Under the pieces are notes generated by a model. That model saw only the letters and a list, made by a program, of their open reading frames with translations. It did not search any database and was not told the origin of the DNA. DNA of 64,000 nt from Hygrocybe punicea (taxonomy: Eukaryota > Basidiomycota > Agaricomycetes > Agaricales > Hygrophoraceae). A program made the position numbers and the translations under genes. The stretch is from the NCBI GenBank assembly GCA_963556145.1, contig OY744464.1, positions 2,108,001-2,172,000 on the forward strand, in the 5' to 3' direction. Numbering within the stretch: the first letter of the stretch is position 1; every line of letters starts with the position of its first letter. Below are positions 54,582 to 64,000 of this stretch, piece by piece.

Positions 54582-57064
54582 TCACATCTGGCTCTTCCTC
54601 ATTAAATTCCGCCGTACCCGCCTGCGCTCTGTTCCGAGACCCTCGTTTTTGCCCCACTGCAAATATGGTACTGTCTCCACACCAGCCCGACCTTTCCCAT
54701 CATCAAAATCAACTCTAAAGTCGAGCATCCCCCAGATGGGCAGCTCGAGATCGCCCTTCACGACCACTCTGCTTTTTGCCAAGACATGCGGGGGCAGAGG
54801 GGTGACGATGTGCATATGTGGGGACGTCGGGGACACTGCACGGATGAGGGCGAGCCCGCAGCAATTGGAGGTGAATGGCGAAGGAACAGACGATCCCTGG
54901 ACATACGGCATGTTGGATCCGAACTGGCCCTGTTGTGCGGGAGTGGATGTATCCGAATCCATGTCGATAGTACCTGGCTCGCAGCACACAAGACCGACCA
55001 CAGCACCGTTCAGCACATGTCGTATTTCTGACGGGACTACATCTTCCATTCCCGCTCCAATCAAAGCGATCTTGTCAAACGCCACCGTCCAGTCGACTTC
55101 GTATGGAGGGTGTGCACAGAGTGGAAGGATTGTATTCCAGGAAGAGGCGGTCACTGGTTTAAGTTTATGCACTGGCAGGCTGGAAGCTGGAAGCAAGCTG
55201 TGGAAATAGGAAAGAATGGACAGTGTACGATGATCGGCCGGTGAATAACTCGTCGAAAGTACAGTGATAGGCGCCGGCGTCAGAGTATGTATTTTTCGGT
55301 CCTGCACCGCGAAATCCTCTTGAGAGTGGGGGGCGGGGAAACGTGGTACAGACCAGCCAGTTTCGTAAACAGGTTCTTCAATCTCAAAGATGTCTGTCGG
55401 CTCAACCATGTCCTCGATTCTGAGTGCCAGATCTGCACCAAGACCCTTCGTCCAACCCATTGTGTTCACAACAAGCGGTACGATGTCTGCTACTCTGTTG
55501 TCTTCCGCCTCGTCCATATCTTCTGGGTCGGCTGGTAACTGAACGTCAAGTCGATAAGAGTCCAATAGCGCTTGGACAGCGCTGAGGTAGTGCGATGGTG
55601 AAGAGCGCGGGGACGCCGAGCCGATGTAGTGTGCAAAGTTTGGGATGGTCGGATGTGTGAATGGCGGACCTGGAGAGAAACGGTAAGAATAGTTTGATAG
55701 GTTGTACATGTGTACGTACCGAATACGGGTTGCTCGATTATATTCAATGCCACCATTCCAGCAGGAGTAAACTCTGATTGACCTGGATCACATTCAAGAA
55801 AAGCAACTTTCCGGAATCTATGGACTATCATTCCTTGCGAAGTTGCTCATCACAGGAAGACTTGCCGTGTAGAGAGACGATTCAAAAGAGTCCTCGCAAA
55901 CGTACTTTTCCCCGTCTTCTTGGGACCTCTGACAAGGCAAATTACGGGCTTCATGCTGGCTAATTCATAGCCACGAGGCAGAACTGAAGACAGAGCATCG
56001 TCCCAGGATGATGGAAGTAGAAATGGTTGAATGTCTCTACTTTGGTGGCTGAGCTACCGTTCAATGAGAGTGAATACAAAGCATAAACACAAGATAGCTC
56101 TTCCTACCAAATGAACATTCGGGAGGAGCCTGGGTTCATTCTGGGATTTTTGGGTATGCCCGGGCTCAAAGATACGGTCGAAAATCCTGCATATTGAACC
56201 TAGACCTTGTACGCCTGTTCGGATTTCCTGTAGAATGATGACAGAGCCGTCATGTTTGGAGAGGGATTGGAATTTCTCTGGTAGGAATGAAGCCGCTGAA
56301 CTAGACTCCTCTGAGAGACATCGCAACATTGGCACAGGAGAAGACCGTGGGGCGAACACACGATGAAATTTCCGGCAGGCCGTGAGTGTAACTCCAGAAA
56401 GCGAGATACAACCGTGGAGCACAACGAATGCATATGTTCCAAGGAGAGCCAGCGTTTCTTCCCGGTCCAATACAATTAATGCGATTTTATCCTCGGCAGT
56501 GGTAGATCCACCCAGGAATGAGATCTCGTCAAAGGAGAGATGGAACGCGTTTTGGTCAAGAATTGGGTGGAACGTAGAGAGGATAGAATGTTGTGCGTTC
56601 GGCGTGGCTTGGGGGAGAGTTACCGCTGGTGACTTCTCTCGCCCCACTTCCTCTGCATGGCTCCCTTCGTCTGAAGAATCATTCAATGGTATGCTAGGTG
56701 ACCATCTCCTGGAGCCAACAGGCTTGGAAGCCGTTACGGCGGTATCATCAATCTCGACGTCCTGACTATCTTCTGAATCGGAGTCAGCGTCTTCAACGAT
56801 GATCACATCTTCCTGGCGCTTAAATGTGTCCTCTTCAAAATACCTCCTCTTTTCTTCTGTGTGCGTGACCCTGTTTCTCTTTCTCTTGGGTATGGTTGAG
56901 AATTGTTCGACCGGTTTCCGTTTCGAAGGCGTCTTTGAAGGAGGTGGGCTGGGCTGGGCAGAACGCGGGGGTGACAATGTCGATGTCTCTGTGATGATTT
57001 CAGAGTCTTGCTGAGAATTTGCAAGGCCCAAACGCGCTTTTCGAGCAGCAATCGCGCTCAGCAT
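54582..57064 (-). CDS. GRC3: Polynucleotide 5'-hydroxyl kinase of ribosomal RNA processing
   Basis: Start ATG at 57064: MLSAIAARKARLGLANSQ, as in fungal Grc3. A basic/acidic disordered part follows (SKRKPVEQFS, DADSDSEDSQDVE), then FHLSFDEISFLGGSTTA. The kinase domain has Walker A GPKKTGKST (about 55915-55945), FLECDPGQSEFTPAGM with the Walker B-like Asp, and the long C-terminal exon ends at TGA 54582. The intron just after the Walker A exon appears to use a GC donor (ACG|GCAAGT) with AG at 55819. Grc3 phosphorylates the 5' end of the 26S pre-rRNA after Las1 cleaves ITS2, in the nucleolus. Divergent from TSR2. Confidence 0.9.
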
Positions 57065-57142
57065 GAGCAAAAATGTTTTGAAGAATATTTATAAAGAATT
57101 CGCACTCCGTAAATTTTTATACAGATCTGCAGGTCTTCCGCC
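57065..57142. promoter_or_regulatory. 78-bp divergent promoter of GRC3 and TSR2
   Basis: The start codons of two ribosome-biogenesis genes lie back to back with 78 bases between them. The space is AT-rich (AATATTTATAAAGAATT near 57083-57097). It must hold both 5' leaders or the core promoter extends into a gene. Shared control is an inference. Confidence 0.6.
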
Positions 57143-57727
57143 ATGGATATCTCAGAATCCTTCAGTGTTCCGTCACCAACATCTGTTCTCTTCGCTCGCG
57201 GAGTCATCGCTCGACTAGCAAGCTGGGTGGTACTACGAATTGCTATCGAGCAAGGCTGGGGAGGTCCTGAAGGTGTCGAAAAAAGACGATGGCTTGCTTC
57301 CGTGATCGTGGATGCGTTTGAGGAGCAGGATCCTACTCCGGACACTATCTACATCGAAGAGACGCTGCTGCAAGTGATGGAGGACGAATTCGAGACCACT
57401 GTGGAGGACTCGAGTGCGGAAACCGTTGCGAATGACATTGTTCGTCTCTGGGACGAGGTTCAACGGGGGAAGCAGGACATGGTGTTGAGGTTCGAAGAAC
57501 AGGCGGATAATCTCAAAGGAAAGAATACCAGCGTAAAGGAAATTGAGAGTAATGAGGAATGGGAAGATGAGGATGAGGATGATGAGGATGATGATGAAGA
57601 TGGCCCAGGTGACGAGGAGGCACCTAGATTAGTGGACCACCGAGTGCATCGGAAGGAGGAAGTCGAGGTTGATGAAGATGGATTCACGACGGTGAGGGGC
57701 AAGGGAAAAAGTCGCGAATATCGATGA
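57143..57727 (+). CDS. TSR2: Pre-rRNA processing protein Tsr2
   Basis: Single exon, 194 codons, MDISESFSVPSPTSVLFARG. It has the family's WGG region (IEQGWGGPEG), the helical core, then a very acidic stretch (about residues 132-152, EWEDEDEDDEDDDEDGPG) and a basic end (GKGKSREYR). Length fits yeast Tsr2 (about 205). Tsr2 carries ribosomal protein eS26 to the nucleus and helps its loading on 40S precursors. Starts 78 bases from GRC3 on the other strand. Confidence 0.92.
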   Translation: MDISESFSVPSPTSVLFARGVIARLASWVVLRIAIEQGWGGPEGVEKRRWLASVIVDAFEEQDPTPDTIYIEETLLQVMEDEFETTVEDSSAETVANDIVRLWDEVQRGKQDMVLRFEEQADNLKGKNTSVKEIESNEEWEDEDEDDEDDDEDGPGDEEAPRLVDHRVHRKEEVEVDEDGFTTVRGKGKSREYR

Positions 57728-58056
57728 GGTTGAGAACTTTTGTTCAACATGAATATTCTTGCTAATTCTCGTTTGTCCTCTTAGAGATAATTCTGAGCCC
57801 CACCAGGTGAGAACACTATACTGTCCTACATCTATCATGTCGTGAATTTTATTGGCAGTTTAATGTTCTTTGGATAATCCATTGGGCGGACTGCATTGTT
57901 GCCCAGAGGTCCGTAGCTCAAGCGCTCAAGTCGGTAAGCAGACTCAGCATCGAGGCGAGCGACGAGTCGGAATCTCGCCGCTGATTTAGCACTTTCAAAC
58001 CTTGAAGAGTATGCAATTTAAAATTCGCTGTGACACCAACGATGATAATACTGTCG
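57728..58056. other. Intergenic between convergent TSR2 and RRM genes
   Basis: About 330 bases, no coding. A patch at 57905-57985 looks a little like a tRNA D-arm but fails as a tRNA. Confidence 0.5.
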
Positions 58057-59104
58057 TCAACTGTGGCTCCCGATATACTTGTTCCTTTCTTCAACTTTCC
58101 AAGAATGCGGCTGCTTGGCTAGGTCGACTTTCGTGGTTCGGCCCCAAGCTTTCGTGCCATGGAGTTCCCGGACAGCGCGAGCAGCCTCGTCTGCGGTGTA
58201 GAGGTCAACGAAGACATAATGCCCGTTTGAGAGATTTGACTTGTGCGGTGGGATAATTTTGGAAACAGCTACTCTGTGAGGACGAAACGAATGAGAAACC
58301 AAGGGCAGCAGGATAGACCTAGCTTTCTATACATTTGGAAACCTTTGAAGAAGTGTTTGATCTCTGCATCGACCCTCGCCGGATTCATGTTGAACGAAGG
58401 TAAATTGCCAACGTAGAGTCTTCTGCCGGCTAGGGCATAATCAAAGTGTGCCATCGATTCGGCTTCGGTTTTCTGCCATCTGTCAAATACACGGCCTCGC
58501 CCACTATGTCCAAGAAAAAACACGGGGTCAGTAAGCATGTGGGTTTCTGAGGGAACGCACGGCAGAAATGGGATTGAAATATTGTGATCAGAGTGTGAAC
58601 AAGTTGGCAGGATCCGAGATGACGCTACGGCTGGTTTGAGTTTTATTGGTCTTCCGAGCATTTCCCTCCCGTTCAACTCCGAAATTGCGTGTTGAACATC
58701 GTCGGGAGTTCTGAGATCTACAAAAGCGTACGAAGGATTTCTGCCGGTGAAAGGATCGATGGAGATGGAGATGTATTCTCTAAAATGTGGGGTGTCAGCT
58801 CACGGTGGTGCGACATGTATAGATCGCAATGCGAAAGTACAAACACTGGCCAGCCCTGGAGAAAAGTTCGAACGTCTGTCTCAGTGGCGAAGTAAGGCAT
58901 ATTACCTGCAAAATGTACATATGTGTGACAACGACAGCAAAAACCGCACAATCATGCATACCAATATAATCTTCGCCCTTCCGCAATGATAGCTCGCTCA
59001 CTGATACTGTGAGGGCTCCTGCCACCACGGTTAGGGGCTGGTTCATCTAAAGCGTTCGCCAATATCTCTCCTCGGAGGTGTGGGGGGCGATAAGGCGCCT
59101 GCAT
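58057..59104 (-). CDS. RNA-binding protein with two RRM domains
   Basis: From ATG 59104: MQAPYRPPHLRGEILANALD, then SERAIIAEGRRLY leading into RRM 1 (GNMPYFATETDVRTFLQG after an intron; ISELNGREMLGRPIKLKP closes it). RRM 2 starts AGRRLYVGNLPSFNMNPARV and ends VFVDLYTADEAARAVRELHG, GRTTKVDLAKQ. Stop TGA at 58057. Introns are short. At the first junction the frame that ends in GRRLY does not join cleanly to GNMPY (it needs two more bases), so there is a small deletion, a sequence error or a splice I misread. Role likely mRNA processing; target unknown. Confidence 0.75.
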
Positions 59105-59350
59105 AGTTGTGATCGCGAGCAGTTGGTGACCAGCAGACTGTAGAGTACGAAGGATTATCTGACGAGCCAGGAGCCTAACTTGAAAGAGAACCCCCGCAAT
59201 TTTGGCTGTACTGTACTTGCTGCAACTCACTTCAATCTTCACCTTGTAATTGGGGTTCTCAAAACCATCTGATCATTCATTGCGTCGAGGTTACCAACAG
59301 ACCAATAATCCTACATTTCGCCAAATCTCAGGGTCGCCAGATGTGCGCCT

Positions 59351-59605
59351 TCATTTACTCTGCCCATTATTGCTCTGGCCACTGGGCGGGGTATAAGTGA
59401 CCGATCCGGCCCCACTGGATCCAGGGTTGTAATACGTGCTTCCATCGGGGTTGCTGTAATAGTAACTTCCGTTGGCGTTGCTGTAATGGTACGCGTTACT
59501 GTTGGGAGCAGAGGAACCGAAGTCGCGGGCACAGTAGTGATTGTTGTCGGTGTTTGTACCGGAGGATTTGTAGTCGTAGCTGTTACCGTAATTGTCTTTG
59601 GGCAT
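59351..59605 (-). CDS. Small Tyr/Ser/Asn-rich conserved protein
   Basis: 84 codons from ATG 59605 (MPKDNYGNSYDYKSSGTN) to TGA 59351, no intron needed. Made of Tyr, Ser, Asn and Gly with motifs YHYSNANGSYYYSNPDGSTY, and a Pro/Thr/Ser tail. I recall similar short proteins in other mushrooms, as far as memory can be trusted. The composition is prion-like or coat-like; no function known. It lies head to tail behind the RRM gene on the same strand. Confidence 0.65.
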   Translation of the reverse strand: MPKDNYGNSYDYKSSGTNTDNNHYCARDFGSSAPNSNAYHYSNANGSYYYSNPDGSTYYNPGSSGAGSVTYTPPSGQSNNGQSK

Positions 59606-60068
59606 TTTGCAACTTTGTCTGGAAAGATGTTTGAAAAGTGAGGGGGGTCGAAGCACGATTATAATTACGAGTTATGAATCAAAGCGATTGAAATCTGTAC
59701 AAAGTTAGTAGTGGAAACGAGGGTTGAGGACAATGTCACTCACCTTATCTTGTGGGAACAAGGTATTATCAGGACAGACTCGCCAGATCGCGACATTTAT
59801 GGTCTGAAATAAGGTTTACCGGAAAAAGCCGACACGGAGGCAGTTCATGAAAGCGCTCTATTCCATCACTGGCATGTAGAAGCAGCTATTGCTCATGGCG
59901 CTGTGAGTGGGCATTGTCTGATTCATAAGTATCTATCATTTATTAAGCTCTCGTTTAGACGGAATACCCTACGCATAACAGGCAAGTCATGGATACCACG
60001 AATGCCAGTGCTACGCACTTATCGCATGATCGCAATGAGCAGCCATAGAGGCACATGAACTGCCACCC
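59606..60068. other. Divergent intergenic region
   Basis: Holds the upstream regions of the small Tyr-rich gene (minus) and the C2/ATP-grasp-like gene (plus). No motif identified. Confidence 0.4.
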
Positions 60069-62022
60069 ATGCAAAGTAGCAACCTTCGCAAGCTCATGGT
60101 TCAAGTGCAAGTCGGCAGCGTGGTTCGGAAGACGAAGGTTTCCACCCATTTCAGGACATCGCCCACCTGGGACGACGAAATAGATCTGTGAGTTTGCAGT
60201 CTGGCCTTGGATTCCTGGTTTAACACTTCACATCAGAGGTGTCCTTGGACCCTCCACCGTCATATCTTTTTCGCTCTACCGTTACCACACAATTTTTCCG
60301 AACCAGTTATTGAGCAAGTACCAACTTCCACTCCACGATCTTGTGATCGAGAGGAATGGTGAGTCTCTGCTGATGGTGGTACAGTCGTGAATTTATCGCG
60401 TGTTTCTGAACCTAGAAATCACTCTTGTACCTGTTTTCACCGTCCACCAGCCCAGCACGCTTATGATCAACTATATCATGACTGAGGTCCCATCTATTAC
60501 GAGCCGTGGTCTACACCGACCATCTGCTTCTATTGCTATAACCACTGGTGTGGATCGGGGAAACCAGCCCCTCATTACGTCCGGACGCACTCTAATTTCG
60601 TTCAAACTCCTCTTCGTTCCAGATCCCACTCGTATTTCAGCTGCAGCGAAGGGTAACAAGAGCCTAGCCTATTTAGAAACCAGGCTTAACCAGCAGGAGA
60701 TGACATCCTTACGGAATCTGCATGGTGCTGGTGTCGACATACTATCGAAACGGTGGGACCGGAAGGAATACGTCTACCTGGTCCGTATACAGGATTGGGT
60801 GAGTCCCTGGCCAATTCATTGGCCGTACCCAGTCTTTATATGGTTATTTGTCCAATATAGGTCTATACCACCATTTGTATGCAGCGATATCACTCTGGTC
60901 AGAGGTTTCGAGTAGAGTACCTCACCTGGGAACGCTTTTTCGATGCCTTAATGAACCCAGCCGCTCATTCAACTGACTACAACACCCTTATCAACACCGA
61001 TTGCTTGATCGGCGGCGCAGATTACACAGTAGCATATCTGTAAGTACCTGCTCCAAAAAATTCGGCTCGTAATAATACTTACTGCGGTATTGTCAAGTAA
61101 TCCTCATTACAACATCAATGCTGCTAACATCGATGAATACCGAAAGAATTTCCGTCAGCTCTCATCCGTAATCCTTATTTGGCCCAACCCTCAGCAAATT
61201 GAAAGATTGGCTTACAAAGTCACACTGATCAATCACTTGGACAAAGTCGCCCAGACTTTGACAAAAAGTTTCAGACCAAGCACTGAACCACTTGTCCCTG
61301 GTCGACCACTTCCAATCAACACAGTACTCAAGCGAACAACGAGTGATTGTGGCCAACATGTGCTCTTCCCAGACTCTACCAATCGGAATTGGGAATATAT
61401 CCAAGCACATTCTGACATTGATGGCTCACTTTGGCTTTCACAATCGTATGTTCCGCCCCTCCACAAACTGGGGGAGTGGAGGGTGTTCTTGGTGGGAGGG
61501 CAGGTTATTTACACAGTTCACACCTTGTATCAAGAACACCTCCGGACCTGGACATTTGAGCCTGCCAAAGATTTCTTTTCCCTTGCAGAACTCAGGTATG
61601 AATATTGTTAACTATTTTCTATGGGAGTGTGACTCACTTCATTTCTTAGCAATATGGCAGCCAAGGACCAGCTTCTTGATATTAAAAACATCTGCTTCCC
61701 AGACAAGAATAATTCACATGTGCGACAGCTGGCACATGATGAGTTTTTCACATTTGTTCAGAAAACCTATGAGGGGCTCTATGAGACAGAAGCTTTGGAG
61801 ATTGGTGGAAAGTCATCCATCAGTGTCTTCTGTCGCTTGGACATTGGACTGATTGTTGATCAGCACAACAAAGTTCATTATTTTGTGAATGAGGTGGAGC
61901 GAACTCCTACAACAAGCTTGTGGTCACGTGGAGGGAAGGTTAATGTTGGAATTCTGGGAGATACTTTGGCCATGGTACTGTACCAGTGGATTGAAAGGAT
62001 GAAAAATCCCTATGTACAATAA
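60069..62022 (+). CDS. C2-like plus ATP-grasp-like protein
   Basis: Several exons from ATG 60069 (MQSSNLRKLMVQVQVGSVVR). The first 80 or so residues look like a C2 domain (VSTHFRTSPTWDDEIDL, VISFSLYRYH), similar in style to the front of the CHAT protein. A middle region follows (YLETRLNQQEMTSLRNLHGA, CLIGGADYTVAYL). The last exons resemble an ATP-grasp fold: GEWRVFLVGGQVIYTVHT, VFCRLDIGLIVD and YFVNEVERTPT, with the Arg, Asp and Asn-Glu pairs that bind ATP and metal in that family. Ends TAA 62022 after MKNPYVQ. Substrate unknown; the ATP-grasp assignment rests on these motifs only. Short introns, one at 60800-60860. Confidence 0.6.
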
Positions 62023-63603
62023 TAGTGGGTATTCTAAGAGCCCACAAAGCTAGTTCTCAGGTATACCAGGTTTGCTTTCTTTTTGTAATAGTGTAACTCA
62101 TTCAATGTTTCTGTGGGGGGCAAATGAAATCCAGTTCACGTTTACTAAGATATATGTAGGGCATACCACGGGTATGGCCAAAACCGCGGTGTCATGGTCA
62201 CGGGTTACATGGGTACGGTGATACACAGCACACGTCCCTAAGCACGGAAATGTTCTATTGGACCTATTCTAGCCTCGGACATGCTGCGATTCATTGCGAA
62301 ACATCCCAATTTATATGTATCTCCATTGCGATGCGACTGCGCGATGCGCGCGATACGGGTGATAATTTGACATTACGGCGATTTTCTTTGGAGTGCTTCG
62401 GCCCCCTTCGGAAACATATTTCGAGCCTCTCCGACATCACCCACGCTTATACCGTTCACCCTATTCCATTCCGATTCCGTTCCGGTTCCAGGGAAGTCTT
62501 TATGCGACATGTTTCACTTATTTCAAACATTATAGCTCCTATCCTCTAGATATTTTGGAAATTGCTTCGCATGGTGCTATACCCTTTGTTTCAGTTCCAT
62601 TTCATCCCTATTGCACCATAGTTCCGTTGTGCACCGTCTATTTGTCTTGCCTTCTTCACCCTGTATTGTCCTAACAACCAACTTCGCATAAAATACCCCC
62701 TATAGTTTACATACTAGAGAGACGTCTTGTATACCCCCGATTCCAGTCTATCATATCACTTCTTTACTGCGCTGTCCATGCAATAGCTCCGCTATGCTCT
62801 ATTAAACTTTGCATTCCTTCTACAAAGTGCTACGTATACGCTGAAAACATCGCCGACTGTTTCGCACATGCCGCGCACATCGCGCACATCGCGCACATCA
62901 GAAACATCATCGCCACTATCCAGAGCACCTCTGAGTATTTTTATTAACCTTTTGGATTGAGATTGAACCCCTCAGAATTCGTACAGCACTGTGGTAGAGT
63001 TTGTATTTGATTCCGTTCACATTACTGCAGTGCACCCTTTCAACGGTGACAATGGTCAACTCCAACCACCCGCGTTCTACCATGCACCCGCCCCCATGGT
63101 GTCCGGGTGCCCAGTAGGTATGCGCCAAGGGCTGCCCACGCCACCACATGGCTTGCCGATGGCAATGGAAATGACGGAAAATGACTGGGAGGGTGGTGCA
63201 TCCACCCCCCGGCCTAGGTATGTGTTTTTTACCTGTTTTTTTTCAAGCTGTCTGACCACAGATACCTTGTGAATGTGCACCATGCATGTTCGCGAGGTAT
63301 CTACTGTCATCTCTCGCCTCTGCCCCGCACCTCGTGTGCATGCACAACAACCAAGCATGAACGTGGCACAATTGCAGTATGCATCAGTTGACGCTGGAGG
63401 GGGAATCTCCAGACCTCTGAGGGGAAGACTCAGAAGGAGTCGCAGTGGGAGGGGAAAGCAAGGGAAACCCTGGGATGATGACTAAGCTACTACAGGAAAG
63501 GGAATCTACTGGCTAAGGGTCTCCGGGGTCCTAGGGCTAGCAGCACCTGCTGCAGATACCCCCCTCCACAATGGTGTGCGCCCTCGCACACATCTCCTGC
63601 ATC
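62023..63603. other. Intergenic, no convincing gene
   Basis: Near 62160-62230 there are GGGTA/ACCCG-type motifs like hAT subterminal repeats, perhaps a decayed MITE. Short plus-strand frames around 62991-63230 (VEFVFDSVHITAVHPFNGDN) have no recognised family. CGCACAT repeats stand at 62872-62898. Confidence 0.4.
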
Positions 63604-63912
63604 TCATCCTCCACAAAACTCTACCCAATCCTCTACTATTCTCACCACTACTGGGACCAGAACTGGTGCAAAAACGGGATCTGGGTCACTCCTGAAAGGG
63701 TGCATCATCTCAACCAAAACCTCTAAAAATGTCTTGTGGTTGCGCGGGAGACCTAGTAGTTTTGTAAATCGTGGATCCTGGTCTGATCCCCATGTAAGCC
63801 TGGCTATATGGCAAAGTCGGCCGAAATTCGATGGGACTGCTATATCAAGGGCTTGGGCAAGGTCTGTTCGAGTTCGTTCGTATCGCAAAGTTGGTGGCAG
63901 TTCGCCCTCCAT
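63604..63912 (-). CDS. Hypothetical protein, 102 codons
   Basis: ATG 63912 gives MEGELPPTLRYERTRTDLAQ, then LCHIARLTWGSDQDPRFTKL and a hydrophobic Pro/Val end. Single open frame, no family recognised. Could be one exon of a gene that runs off the window edge, or chance. Confidence 0.3.
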   Translation of the reverse strand: MEGELPPTLRYERTRTDLAQALDIAVPSNFGRLCHIARLTWGSDQDPRFTKLLGLPRNHKTFLEVLVEMMHPFRSDPDPVFAPVLVPVVVRIVEDWVEFCGG

Positions 63913-64000
63913 GGTCTGGGTACCTGCGTCGACAAGTCGTGGGGGTGGTGGTACTGGGGGGATGATTTCCGTGCTGGTTTGTGAGGGGGCTGAATGGCTG

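Noticed and set aside
57905..57985. tRNA-like patch (GTAGCTCAAG...GGTAAGC)
   Set aside because: No matching acceptor stem, anticodon arm or normal T-loop on either strand.
62160..62235. GGGTA/ACCCG motifs as a further hAT MITE
   Set aside because: No terminal repeats or 8-bp duplication could be found, so it is only mentioned as a possible relic.

Overview
The window is nuclear DNA of a basidiomycete fungus, most likely an Agaricomycete. Genes are cut by many introns of about 50 to 60 nt. The protein families (CHAT-TPR proteins with long leucine-rich repeat units, tyrosine-kinase-like kinases with a four-helix N-terminus, DUF262 proteins, Drs2 flippase, Grc3, Tsr2) are those familiar from mushroom genomes. 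Transposable elements fill more than 40 % of the window. All calls are from reading the sequence by eye; nothing was searched or aligned by computer.

Region 1 (1-28490) is a transposon nest. After a broken Tc1/mariner-like transposase (1-726) comes an old Ty1/copia element A (836-28490). Into A have inserted a hAT element (2203-5484), a second shortened hAT (7884-9793), a non-autonomous LTR element C (10042-13785, itself carrying a hAT-type MITE at 12128-12427), and a second copia element B (13819-28240). B sits exactly in the polypurine tract of A. B in turn holds D1 (16241-19898, itself carrying a hAT-type element at 17543-18700), E (19963-21925), a probable solo LTR F (22788-23668) and D2 (24746-27425). 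Nearly every insertion has readable target-site duplications (8 bp for hAT, 5 bp for copia B, 4 bp for C, D1, D2 and E), so the nest can be peeled back layer by layer. C, D1 and D2 form one family. They carry no polymerase or integrase but encode a proline/serine-rich protein of 54-residue repeats ending in a coiled coil. They share a primer-binding site and a small 3' hairpin, although the LTRs of C and D look unrelated.

Region 2 (28491-44100) is host DNA with accessory genes: a tyrosine-kinase-like protein kinase with an MLKL-type helical N-terminus, a multipass membrane protein, a damaged DUF262 (GmrSD-like) gene with a 2 kb low-complexity tail, a 0.6 kb AT-rich palindrome, and a large TPR-CHAT protein whose 45-residue repeats are nearly identical at DNA level. 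Three of these domain types are linked to immunity or cell death in other systems.

Region 3 (44495-54360) is a Drs2-type aminophospholipid flippase gene and a small membrane-protein gene, bracketed by two inverted copies of an uncharacterised 1.15 kb repeat.

Region 4 (54500-64000) is housekeeping: GRC3 and TSR2, two ribosome-biogenesis genes sharing a 78-bp divergent promoter, a two-RRM RNA-binding protein, a small Tyr/Ser/Asn-rich protein, a C2-like plus ATP-grasp-like protein, and 2 kb with little recognisable coding.

Copies of the same elements differ mostly at CpG sites, and many in-frame TGA stops in the transposons stand where the family has a CGA arginine codon. This points to cytosine methylation followed by deamination in the nest.
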